Shown piece by piece: positions 15,862 through 23,561 of a DNA stretch of 36,554 nucleotides (position 1 is its first letter; each line of letters opens with the position of its first letter). Source of the DNA: a bacterium (GTDB taxonomy: Bacteria > UBA9089 > CG2-30-40-21); contig JAHIZN010000215.1 of assembly GCA_018814245.1 (NCBI GenBank), forward strand, positions 1 through 36,554, read 5' to 3'. The position numbers were made by a program, and so were the translations under genes. The notes beneath the pieces were generated by a model. The model saw only the letters and a program-made list of their open reading frames with translations, made no database searches and was not told the origin of the DNA.

Positions 15862-16097
15862 AAATTTATCGACCTGTGCAATTAGAAACAGGGAATATAT
15901 CCGCAGATTTCGCAGATTATCGCAGATTAAAAAAATTGCAAAACAAATTCAACGGCTACGGTACATGGTGAAATCGTAGAGGCATGTAGAGACGCAAAAA
16001 TTTGCGTCTCTACATGCTTTCCCCCCTCATCTCATCTGTAATCTGTGAAATCTGCGTAATCTGCGGATTAAATCCTAATTGCACAGCTCGAAATTTA
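15862..16097. repeat. Three-layer nested palindrome
   Basis: The outer arms contain CTGTGCAATTAG (15874-15885) and CTAATTGCACAG (16075-16086), extended by AAATTT and CGA on both sides. Middle arms carry CGCAGATT...CGCAGATTATCGCAGATT against AATCTGTGAAATCTGCGTAA. The core is GCATGTAGAGACGCAAA (15982-15998) and its exact complement (16001-16017) with two bases between. The 463-base gap 15,721-16,183 holds only this, the adjoining repeat, and a half GTTCACTGAACGCTTAC motif at 16,163-16,179. No gene is seen. Confidence 0.85.
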
Positions 16098-16183
16098 TTG
16101 TAAACAGTCATGCCTCAGCAATGGCAGCCGCAGGCTTAATCCTGGCGCAAAATACTGATTACTGTTCACTGAACGCTTACATA

Positions 16184-17809
16184 TTACTGACATTCCTGCT
16201 TCAATCGTGGAATATGTCCCCTGCCCATACCCTTGACCTCGCATCCCAATCTCAGGTATTCCTTGATACTTGCATCAGAAAGGATACAGAAACAATCAAC
16301 AATTGCCACAGGCTTACCAATCATTTCTACTAATTTGCTTGGTTCAATCTTGAGGTACTCTTCATGTGGAACGGCAAAAATTACACAATCAATATCTTTC
16401 AGGCAGGCAGATAAATCCTGCTGCACCCTCAAGTTCTTTAATTCTTCCTGATTTTGGAAGAAGCGTGACCATGAATGACCTGGAGACGGATATGTGTCCT
16501 GCTTTTCAAGCTCCCACCAGTGAGATACATAAGGGTCATGAACAGAAACACTTGCCTTCATTTCTGTGAGCTTGCGAACAACAACCTCGGATCCGCTGTA
16601 TCGTGTATCCCCAACATCCTTTCGATAGGAGGCACCCATTAAAAGGATCGATGCACACTCAACCCCTTTGTTCATACCCTTTAATGCATCCTGGACAAGC
16701 TCGGCGACATGAAGGCTGCGGGTATCATTGATATTTATTGCCATGGTCGTAATCTTGAATATCTTGTCATCAAACCCAAGGATATTATTGTATGCCCACG
16801 CCCCAAGTGCCCCATCCTTTGGCAGGCAATACCCGCCAATACCAGGACCAGGAAAGATGATATTGTTATGGGTTGGCCGTACCTTTATGGCATTAACAAC
16901 CTTGATGAGATCTATCCCGTTTTGCTCGGCAAACAGACTCCATTCATCAAGAAATGCAAGCATGGTTGCCCGAAAGCTATTTTCCACTATCTTGGCTGTT
17001 TCAGATTCAATGGGTCTGTCTAAGACGGTTAATGGATACTTTTCCGTATTAAGTACCTCATTAAGAAACTTGGTTACCAACCCCCTGCTCTTTTCATTCA
17101 CCCCGCTGCAAACCCGCCAGAAATCACGAATAGAGCTGACATAATCCCGTCCAGGCATAACCCGTTCATAGGAATGGGCAAGTAATGGCTCTGAATCAAT
17201 TCCTCTGTTCTTAAACTCTTCTTGCAAAAGAGGATACGCAACAAACTCGGTCGTACCCGGGGCAACGGTAGTCTCAATCAGAACAAGAGCATCTTTTGGA
17301 ATATTTTGTCCAATAACTTGAATAGATTTTTTCAAGGCATCCATATCTGCATGTCCGGTAGAAAGGTCACCCATGGATTCTTTGAGATAGTCACACTGAA
17401 CATCTACTACTACCACATCAGCCAGTTTAAGGACATCATGGGTATAGGTAGCCATAAGTGTTTCCTTTTCCTTTACACACCGCTGGATTATTTTCTCTAC
17501 CTCTGGATCCTCTGCCTTGACCGGGGATATACCCTCATTGAGATAGTGTATCTTCCAGAAAGACCGAATTGAGGGTCGCTGCATCCCAATAACAAACTTT
17601 TTTGGCTTTCCAGTGTTCTTGTCCACGCTGTCTGCCACCACACCAGCCATAACCGCACCCACAAACCCAACACCAACAACCACTACGATCTCATACCCTT
17701 GTTCCCGCTTCTTGCTTACAATTTCCTGCAGCCGATCATACTCCTGAATATACTCATCAGATGTTGGCAAGGCAAATCCCCTGCCGTCAGGACTTGTTGA
17801 ATATTCCAT
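16184..17809 (-). CDS. Nucleotide-sugar dehydrogenase (UDP-glucose/UDP-ManNAc dehydrogenase family)
   Basis: A 541-residue NAD-dependent dehydrogenase oxidising C6 of a nucleotide sugar to the uronate. It has an N-terminal Rossmann motif VVVVGVGFVGAVMAG (GVGFVG at 46-51), VLIETTVAPGTTE (178-189), the central helix region SETAKIVENSFRATMLAF, the catalytic cysteine C328 in GPGIGGYCLPKDG, and a C-terminal domain with MGASYRKDVGDTRYSGS. It is longer than the usual 420-450 residues because of an N-terminal extension (first 40) and extra loops. The ATG at 17809 has GGAGG about 6 bases upstream, so the 13 codons before it were dropped. The gene lies 46 bases after valS, possibly one transcript. The substrate cannot be fixed. 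Confidence 0.85.
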   Translation of the reverse strand: MEYSTSPDGRGFALPTSDEYIQEYDRLQEIVSKKREQGYEIVVVVGVGFVGAVMAGVVADSVDKNTGKPKKFVIGMQRPSIRSFWKIHYLNEGISPVKAEDPEVEKIIQRCVKEKETLMATYTHDVLKLADVVVVDVQCDYLKESMGDLSTGHADMDALKKSIQVIGQNIPKDALVLIETTVAPGTTEFVAYPLLQEEFKNRGIDSEPLLAHSYERVMPGRDYVSSIRDFWRVCSGVNEKSRGLVTKFLNEVLNTEKYPLTVLDRPIESETAKIVENSFRATMLAFLDEWSLFAEQNGIDLIKVVNAIKVRPTHNNIIFPGPGIGGYCLPKDGALGAWAYNNILGFDDKIFKITTMAININDTRSLHVAELVQDALKGMNKGVECASILLMGASYRKDVGDTRYSGSEVVVRKLTEMKASVSVHDPYVSHWWELEKQDTYPSPGHSWSRFFQNQEELKNLRVQQDLSACLKDIDCVIFAVPHEEYLKIEPSKLVEMIGKPVAIVDCFCILSDASIKEYLRLGCEVKGMGRGHIPRLKQECQ

Positions 17810-17855
17810 AATTTTCCTCCTAATATTTGATTGGTGAGGTGTTCTCACCTTATTA

Positions 17856-20800
17856 TTATAATTCCAGCATCCTCAAATTTTGCTCTATACTTTTTCTCTT
17901 TGCCTCAAGCAATTCCCCTTGTTCCTTAGCCTTATCCACTACCTCCTGTGGTGCCTTATCAACGAAGCCTGGATTGCTCAACTTAGCCTGAACACCACTC
18001 AACGCTTGTGTTATCTCTTCCAATTGCTTTTTAAGCCGTAATCGCTCCTTCTCCAGATCAATCAATCCCTCTAATGGGATGTAAATCTCCATGTCTTTTG
18101 CCACAGCCACGGCTGATGCGTGTGGTTTCTCTGCTTCTGGGTCAAAGACAATTGTTTCTATATTGCCGAGTCGTTTGATATACTCGATGCATGATTTAAG
18201 CACATCAGCTGTCTCATCCAAAGAATGTTTGACCATGATTATCGGCAATCTCATTTTTGGCAAAATATTCATCATGGAGCGAATATTGCGGATAGCACTA
18301 ATTATCTCCATAACCAATTCCATATCCTCAATGGCTTTTGGATTAATTAATCCTGGCTTTGGCCATTTAGAGAGCATGATCGTTGACTCAGAGGGCAAAC
18401 GCGGCAGCCTTTGCCACAACTCTTCGGTAATAAACGGCATAAATGGATGAAGCAGCTTCAGGATAGACTCAAAGGTTGTTGCCAATAGATATTGCACTGT
18501 TTTCTTTGTCTCATCATCCTGCCTCAACCTCGGCTTAACCAGCTCAAGATACCAATCACAATATTCATGCCAGACAAAGTGATAGATGGTAGCAGATGCT
18601 TCTGCAAAGTTGAAAGCCTCGAGTCCCATAGTAACCTGTTCAATTGTCTGATTAAGCCGCGAAACGATCCACTTATCAGCTATCTCTTTTTGATTATCAG
18701 GGCAGACACACCTTGAATCGGGAATCTCGAATCGCGAATCGTGAATCTGAAGAAAACCTGGCTCCTGCTTATCAGGGCAGACACAGGGGTCTGCCCCTAC
18801 AGGGGCAGGTTTGGAATCTGCCCCTACAGGGGCAGGTTTGGAATCTGCCCCTACAAGGGCAGGTTTGGAACCTGCCCCTACTGTGCCTCTTGCATCCTGC
18901 CTCCTATCTTCTCTGTATTCTGAATTCTGACTCCTGAATTCTGACTCCTGAATTCTCTGTTCCCCTGCCTCATCCCCATCCAGATTCATAAGGATAAACC
19001 TTGCTGCATTCCAGAGTTTATTGCAAAAGTGCTTATATCCCTCTATCCGTTCCTCAGCAAGCAGAATGTCTCGCCCCTGTACGGCCATAATGGCTAAGGT
19101 AAACCGAAGGGCATCGGTACCATAATCATCAATAACATGAAGCGGGTCAATAACATTGCCCTTTGATTTACTCATCTTTTGACCCTCGGCATCCCGAATC
19201 AGGGCATGGATGTAAACCTTGTGAAAGGGGATATCCCTTTGAAATTTCAAGCCCATCATGATCATTCTGGCAACCCAGAAAAAGATGATGTCAAAACCGG
19301 TAGAAAGGACGCTGGTAGGATAAAATTGCTTGAGGTCAGGGGTATCGTCAGGCCAGCCAAGCGTGGAAAATGGCCAAAGGGCAGAGGAAAACCATGTATC
19401 AAGCACATCCTCATCCTGTTTTAGCTCACCACCACAGGCAGTGCAGGCACAAGGGTCTTCCCTTTCCACCAATACCTTGCCGCACTGCTGGCAATACCAG
19501 ACAGGTATACGGTGTCCCCACCATATTTGTCTGGAGATACACCAATCCTTGATATTCCTCATCCATTCAAAGTATGTTTTTTCCCAGCTTTTAGGGATAA
19601 ATTCTACCCTGCCATCCTCTACTGCCTTGATTGCCTCCTCAGCCAAATTATTCATCCGAACAAACCATTGAGGGGAAAGATATGGCTCAACAATAGTATG
19701 GCATCGATAGCAATGTCCTATAGATAAGGCATGTTCTTCAATCTTTTCCACAAGCCCTTGCCCTTGCAGGTCTTGTATCAGATTCTTGCGGCACTCATAC
19801 CTGTCCTGTCCCTGATAGTGTCCAGCGTTTTCATTCATGGTGGCATCAGGGTTCAGGATATTTATTTGCGGTAAATTATGTCTCTTGCCAATCTCAAAAT
19901 CGTTGGGATCATGGGATGGGGTAACCTTTACCGCACCAGTACCAAATTCAGGCTCAACAAAAGAATCAGCAATAATAGGTATCCTGCGATTTAATACAGG
20001 CAATATCACATATTTTCCAATCAATCTGCGATACCTTTCGTCCTCCGGGTTTACTGCAACTGCGGTATCACCAAGCATGGTTTCCGGGCGGGTGGTAGCT
20101 ACAACAATGTAGGATTTTGGATTTGTTGTATCTGCGGTGATATTTTCTTCATCTTGTAGCTGCAGGGTGACAGGGGTGCTACCCACTTGTTCATGGATTT
20201 CATCTTCTTGCTCCTCAAGAGCATTTGGGCAGACACATAGGTCTGCCCCTACTACGGGATACCTGAGATAATACAGATGTCCATTTATATCCTTATGCTC
20301 TGCCTCAATATCTGAGAGTGCGGTATGGCATCTGGGACACCAGTTAACGATATAGTTATCTCGATAGATAAGCCCTTCCTCGTAGAGTCTGACAAAAACC
20401 TCTCTAACTGCCCTTGACAATCCATCATCCATGGTAAATCTTGTTTTTGACCAATCGCAGGATGAGCCAAGCCGTTTTAGCTGATGAATAATTATATCAC
20501 CATACTGTTTTTTCCATTCCCATACCCGTTTGATAAACTCTTCGCGTCCTAAATCGTTTCGGGTTAATCCCTGCTTTTTCAGCTCTCGTTCTACTACATT
20601 CTGGGTAGCAATGCCGGCATGGTCTGTACCCGGTACCCACAGGACATTTATCCCTTGCATCCGTTTCCATCGAGCCAGAATATCCTGAATAGTATTATTC
20701 AGGGCATGTCCCATATGGAGTGAGCCGGTTATATTTGGCGGTGGAATAACCATGGAAAAGCACGGCTTATCATCCCACTCGCTTGGCAGAAAACAATTAT

Positions 20801-20876
20801 TCTCTTCCCAGTACTTGTACCATTTTTCTTCTACATCTTGCGGTTCATATGCCTTTGGAATATCCAGTATGTTCAT
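17856..20876 (-). CDS. valS: Valyl-tRNA synthetase with two repeat-derived insertions
   Basis: A 1006-residue class Ia synthetase charging tRNA-Val. HMGH lies at residues 54-57 in PPPNITGSLHMGHALN, KMSKSKGN near 564, editing-domain ATTRPETMLGDTAV, and a C-terminal coiled coil (LEKERLRLKKQLEEITQAL). Two stretches do not belong to the family. The first is about residues 208-255 at the start of the editing domain (VVGADLCVCPN and following). The second is about 636-728 between the catalytic core and anticodon-binding domain, with the nine-residue unit VGADSKPAP in tandem. Without both the protein would be about 866 residues, a normal bacterial size. The ATG at 20876 has GGGAG 8 bases upstream; the longer reading into the upstream gene is rejected. 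Confidence 0.93.
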   Translation of the reverse strand: MNILDIPKAYEPQDVEEKWYKYWEENNCFLPSEWDDKPCFSMVIPPPNITGSLHMGHALNNTIQDILARWKRMQGINVLWVPGTDHAGIATQNVVERELKKQGLTRNDLGREEFIKRVWEWKKQYGDIIIHQLKRLGSSCDWSKTRFTMDDGLSRAVREVFVRLYEEGLIYRDNYIVNWCPRCHTALSDIEAEHKDINGHLYYLRYPVVGADLCVCPNALEEQEDEIHEQVGSTPVTLQLQDEENITADTTNPKSYIVVATTRPETMLGDTAVAVNPEDERYRRLIGKYVILPVLNRRIPIIADSFVEPEFGTGAVKVTPSHDPNDFEIGKRHNLPQINILNPDATMNENAGHYQGQDRYECRKNLIQDLQGQGLVEKIEEHALSIGHCYRCHTIVEPYLSPQWFVRMNNLAEEAIKAVEDGRVEFIPKSWEKTYFEWMRNIKDWCISRQIWWGHRIPVWYCQQCGKVLVEREDPCACTACGGELKQDEDVLDTWFSSALWPFSTLGWPDDTPDLKQFYPTSVLSTGFDIIFFWVARMIMMGLKFQRDIPFHKVYIHALIRDAEGQKMSKSKGNVIDPLHVIDDYGTDALRFTLAIMAVQGRDILLAEERIEGYKHFCNKLWNAARFILMNLDGDEAGEQRIQESEFRSQNSEYREDRRQDARGTVGAGSKPALVGADSKPAPVGADSKPAPVGADPCVCPDKQEPGFLQIHDSRFEIPDSRCVCPDNQKEIADKWIVSRLNQTIEQVTMGLEAFNFAEASATIYHFVWHEYCDWYLELVKPRLRQDDETKKTVQYLLATTFESILKLLHPFMPFITEELWQRLPRLPSESTIMLSKWPKPGLINPKAIEDMELVMEIISAIRNIRSMMNILPKMRLPIIMVKHSLDETADVLKSCIEYIKRLGNIETIVFDPEAEKPHASAVAVAKDMEIYIPLEGLIDLEKERLRLKKQLEEITQALSGVQAKLSNPGFVDKAPQEVVDKAKEQGELLEAKRKSIEQNLRMLEL
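18696..18970. repeat. Cluster of intergenic-type repeats inside valS
   Basis: From low to high coordinates: a GAATCGGGAATCTCGAATCG tract; one GGGGCAGACACAGGGG/TCTGCCCCTAC unit; three tandem 27-bp units built on GGGGCAGGTTTGGAATCTGC; and then CTGAATTCTGACTCC tandem copies. All three kinds are repeats, two of them also found in gaps elsewhere in this window. The 27-bp unit equals nine codons, so the valS frame stays open. Confidence 0.9.
20226..20254. repeat. GGGGCAGAC palindromic repeat inside valS editing domain
   Basis: TTGGGCAGACACATAGGTCT followed by GCCCCTAC matches the copy at 6670-6696 almost exactly. In the valS frame it is read as VVGADLCVCPN. The further 37 or so non-homologous codons beside it probably arrived with it or by slippage. 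Confidence 0.88.
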
Positions 20877-20901
20877 TGTGTTACTCCCGCTTAAGTTAAA
20901 A

Positions 20902-21255
20902 CTATCCTCTAATTCTAACTCGTTCTTCTTCGACAATCCATAAGTATTTATCAATCTGTTCATCGGAAAGCATTTTTGTCAGCCGTGCAATTACATCTAA
21001 CACATGGTTTTTGTCCTGTTGCCTTAATCGTAACACAATCAATCCAGAAAAATCACTGGGCGGATAAGCTCGAATATCTGCAAAGTCTGTGTCCATTGTT
21101 ACTAAAACACGATTTTCCTGTTGACAAATTGATGCAATCTTAGGGTCATTACTTCCCCCAAGATGCTGATCCATTACAGTTACCGCATCATATCCTGTTT
21201 GCCGCAGTAAATCCGCTACTTCAACAGGCAAGTTCTCGTCCACCTTAAACTTCAT
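20902..21255 (-). CDS. DUF5615 PIN-like putative toxin
   Basis: A 117-residue protein of the DUF5615 (Mut7-C/PIN-like) family, which is regularly paired with DUF433 proteins as a predicted toxin-antitoxin system. Conserved features are FKVDENLPVEVADLLRQTGYDAVTV at the start, then LVTMDTDFADIRAYPPSDFSGLIVLRL, giving acidic positions D6, E7, D55 and D57. Its ATG overlaps the DUF433 stop as ATGA, so the two are coupled. Expected activity is nuclease-like; this is inferred from fold. valS begins 25 bases downstream and may be co-transcribed. Confidence 0.85.
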   Translation of the reverse strand: MKFKVDENLPVEVADLLRQTGYDAVTVMDQHLGGSNDPKIASICQQENRVLVTMDTDFADIRAYPPSDFSGLIVLRLRQQDKNHVLDVIARLTKMLSDEQIDKYLWIVEEERVRIRG

Positions 21256-21491
21256 GCTGCCACCATGTATGGCATAGTAACAACTCGTTCACGGCTTAAT
21301 TCTGCTGCGTAAGCAATAACTGCTTGCACCATCTCACGACTTAATGATGGATAGCTATGTATAATTTCATCAGGTGTAAGCCCAATTGCTAAGTTATCCA
21401 GAACTACTGATGCCATTATCCGTGTTCCATTGATACATGCCCTTCCGTGACACACAGATGGATCAACCGTGATATAGTTTTGCCATTTCAT
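21252..21491 (-). CDS. DUF433 putative antitoxin
   Basis: A 79-residue DUF433 protein with the hallmark text ITVDPSVCHGRACINGTRIMASVVLDNLAIGLTPDEIIHSYPSLS in which a winged-helix DNA-binding fold is expected; it probably represses its own operon and neutralises the DUF5615 partner. I chose the ATG at 21491 (GAGGCGAT upstream, family-typical N-terminus MKWQNYITVDP) over the longer reading to 21554, which runs through a hairpin. Confidence 0.87.
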   Translation of the reverse strand: MKWQNYITVDPSVCHGRACINGTRIMASVVLDNLAIGLTPDEIIHSYPSLSREMVQAVIAYAAELSRERVVTMPYMVAA

Positions 21492-21546
21492 AATTAATCG
21501 CCTCGAATTTGTTATTACGCAACCAAGCTGCGTATCTCTACTCCAA

Positions 21547-21584
21547 ACAAACACACCCCATGTTTGACCATGGGGTGTGTTTGT
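21547..21584 (-). terminator. Hairpin terminator downstream of ogt
   Basis: A 16-bp perfect stem (ACAAACACACCCCATG and its complement) with a six-base loop. On the minus strand it is followed by a T-rich run. It separates ogt from the DUF433/DUF5615 cassette. Confidence 0.7.
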
Positions 21585-21609
21585 ATATCTAACTAATTGA
21601 TTATTAGCA

Positions 21610-22173
21610 TCATGTTTCCTTTATGGTACAAAAGTCCGAAAGTACCCTTCCTCTTCTTTCAATTTCCAACAATTTCCTTTTCCACTCAAACCCACGGGAA
21701 TAGCCTTCTCTTGAGTATTCACTTGTAACTACCCGATGACAGGGAATGATAATTGGCAATGGATTATACCTTAAGGCACTGGCTACCGGCCTTGCTGCCT
21801 CAGGGTAACCAATCTCCTGAGCAACCCATTTATATGTTCTAATCTCACCGTGTGGTACAGAGCAGGTTGCATCCCATACCTTTCTTTCAAATACATTTCC
21901 TCGATTAATATCTAATGGAAAATCAAATATTACGGATCTTTTTCTGAAATAGTGCTTAAATGCCTCACTTATCTCTGAAAAATAATAAAAATCAAACAGC
22001 ATATTAGCATTGGGTGGGAGCTGTTTTCTCAGCTCTCGTGTGACCATCTTTCTTTCCTTTTGGGGTAAAACTATGGCTCGTATCCCTTGATCGCTGGAGG
22101 CTATTCCCATCCAACCAAGAGTGGTATTAAAATATACATAACGGTATATTTCTTCTTTTTCTTGTATTTCCAT
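21610..22173 (-). CDS. ogt: Methylated-DNA--protein-cysteine methyltransferase
   Basis: A 187-residue suicide repair protein that takes methyl groups from O6-methylguanine. The C-terminal domain has the full signature: VWDATCSVPHGEIRTYKWVAQEIGYPEAARPVASAL (helix-turn-helix with the arginine finger) and the acceptor cysteine C145 in IIIPCHRVV. The N-terminal domain (first 90 residues) is the poorly conserved Ogt-type fold. The arrangement is Ogt/MGMT, not Ada, since no AraC-like part is present. It stands alone, with its own hairpin downstream. Confidence 0.93.
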   Translation of the reverse strand: MEIQEKEEIYRYVYFNTTLGWMGIASSDQGIRAIVLPQKERKMVTRELRKQLPPNANMLFDFYYFSEISEAFKHYFRKRSVIFDFPLDINRGNVFERKVWDATCSVPHGEIRTYKWVAQEIGYPEAARPVASALRYNPLPIIIPCHRVVTSEYSREGYSRGFEWKRKLLEIERRGRVLSDFCTIKET

Positions 22174-22342
22174 TGTGTTTTTTCCTACAATAATGGCATC
22201 CCTTCGGGATTTACAAGTTAATCAATCATTTGTAGTTATTGTCAAACATCACCAAAAAACCTGAAAAATCTGTGTTTACCTCGATAGATGATTCCCTGTC
22301 TTGTGGGGTTCATCTGCGTCCCACAAATAATTGCTTGAAAAA

Positions 22343-22435
22343 TGGCGGAGAGGGAGAGATTCGAACTCTCGGTAAGGTTTTAAGCCCTACAACTGCTTAG
22401 CAGGCAGCCCCGATCGGCCACTCCGGCACCTCTCC
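22343..22435 (-). tRNA. tRNA-Ser (anticodon GCU)
   Basis: Acceptor arm GGAGAGG / CCTCTCC, discriminator G and encoded CCA. The anticodon stem is CTGCC/TGCTAA/GCAG-like with GCT. A long class II variable arm (TTGTAGGGCTTAAAACCTTA) precedes the T arm with GTTCGAATC. Its serine identity is supported by the long variable arm and G73. Confidence 0.93.
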
Positions 22436-22442
22436 GTGTTTA

Positions 22443-22700
22443 ATACTAAGTAATCGTTCAGCTGTCAGTGGAAAGCCCAAGACTATAAAATCAAGAGACA
22501 GAGGGCAAGCACGGGGCATTGCCCCTACGCCTTTCTGTGCCAGGGGTGCGATTACCTCTGCCATGGGTGGATATACCCTCTTTTATGCCGTAATGCCTAT
22601 CCCCCGATAGCGACTTATCCTTACCCACAAGTCCAACCACCATTAATTCAGCAATTCAACAATTGACAATTACTGAATTGCTGAATTGTTGAATTGTTAA
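22443..22700. repeat. Repeat-filled gap between tRNA-Ser and the protease gene
   Basis: In 22,436-22,840 I see no gene. There is a half GTTCAGCTGTCAG motif at 22,449-22,461; a GACAGAGGGCAAGCACGGGG hairpin followed by CATTGCCCC, echoed at 33,413-33,440; and a 14-bp inverted repeat AATTCAGCAATTCA (22645-22658) / TGAATTGCTGAATT (22674-22687) with a 15-base centre. Confidence 0.6.
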
Positions 22701-22840
22701 TCATTTTGTGGTACATGCTTCTGTTGTTTTGCAGCATTTCCCATCAGAATTCCATCCCCCAAAGATGTGAGTAAGGATAAGCGTTGGCAAGGGATTAGGG
22801 GGTGGTGCTAAAGGCTGACTGCTTAAAAAGTAAACTCTTA

Positions 22841-23221
22841 CTATTTTACTAACGCATGTGGAAAATTTGGACTATCTGGATTTACTATCAGCTTTCTATG
22901 ACCTGGAGATATAATTAAATCCATATCTTCCATGTGAACAGCCCCAAGAAGAATCTCATCGCCCAAAACTAATGCTCCTACAAAGCAATTTCTGTTTTCA
23001 AAAAATACTTCAATGGGACCAACATAAGGAACCATTTGTTTTCTACCATCTGCGGTTGTTACCTCACGCTGGCTATTAATCTCTAACTTGAGCTGAAGTG
23101 CAATATGTTCTGGAATACATAAAGTCAAAGCCCCTGTATCAACCATTGCTTTAACTGTAATTATTTTAAGATCTGGCAAGCGAGGATTCTTTAACTTTAT
23201 TTCTGCATGAATATATCCCAT
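22841..23221 (-). CDS. Small clan AA (retropepsin-like) aspartic protease
   Basis: A 126-residue protein with one aspartic-protease half: KAMVDTGALTLCIPEHIA (catalytic DTG at residues 28-30), flap-like VTTADGRKQMVPYVGPIEV, and VLGDEILLGAVHMEDMDLIISP, matching the ILG-type second conserved block. Such one-lobe proteins act as homodimers. The ATG at 23221 has GAGGAG about 8 bases upstream; the earlier start at 23236 lacks one. It lies between two tRNA-Ser genes, with no partner next to it. The substrate is unknown. Confidence 0.8.
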   Translation of the reverse strand: MGYIHAEIKLKNPRLPDLKIITVKAMVDTGALTLCIPEHIALQLKLEINSQREVTTADGRKQMVPYVGPIEVFFENRNCFVGALVLGDEILLGAVHMEDMDLIISPGHRKLIVNPDSPNFPHALVK

Positions 23222-23247
23222 AAAGTATCTCCTCAACTCTGCCTTTC

Positions 23248-23337
23248 TGGCGGCGGGAGTAGGAGTCGAACCTACGGACAGGTTACCCCGTCAACGGTTT
23301 TCAAGACCGCCGCATTAAACCACTCTGCCATCCCGCC
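23248..23337 (-). tRNA. tRNA-Ser (anticodon UGA)
   Basis: Acceptor GGCGGGA / TCCCGCC, discriminator G and encoded CCA. The anticodon loop lies in CGGTCTTGAAAACCG with TGA. A long variable arm (TTGACGGGGTAACCTGTCCG region) and T arm GGTTCGACTCC follow. It lies just upstream of the aspartic protease gene on the same strand, 26 bases from its ATG, so the protease may ride on the tRNA transcript. Confidence 0.93.
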
Positions 23338-23364
23338 ATTTTTTGATCTGTGCAGTTAAGATTT

Positions 23365-23540
23365 ATCTCGCAGATTACGCAGATTTCACAGATTAAAGAA
23401 CAAATCGCTTATACCTTAAGCTTTCTGCTACAACGCTTAGAAGAAGCTTATGTTTAATTATGCAATAGAATCTTTCTTGTTCATCTCCATTGATACTTCT
23501 TAATTTGTGAAATCTGCGTAATTTGCGTAATCTGCGAGAT
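23365..23540. repeat. CGCAGATTACGCA inverted repeat
   Basis: Perfect 17-bp arms ATCTCGCAGATTACGCA (23365-23381) and its complement (23524-23540), extended by TTTCACAGA / TTTGTGAAA. A half CTGTGCAGTTAAGA motif lies just outside at 23,348. The arms resemble the middle layer of the element at 15862-16097. Confidence 0.8.
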
Positions 23541-23561
23541 ATTCCCTATTGTTATCCTGTC

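Noticed and set aside
18770..18885. Regularly spaced 27-bp repeats resembling a small CRISPR array
   Set aside because: The units are directly tandem with no unique spacers, lie in the valS reading frame, and match palindromic repeats in gaps; no cas gene is near.
20877..20963. Longer N-terminus for valS
   Set aside because: It would overlap the DUF5615 gene and adds 29 residues unlike ValRS; the ATG at 20876 has a good ribosome-binding site and the family-typical start.
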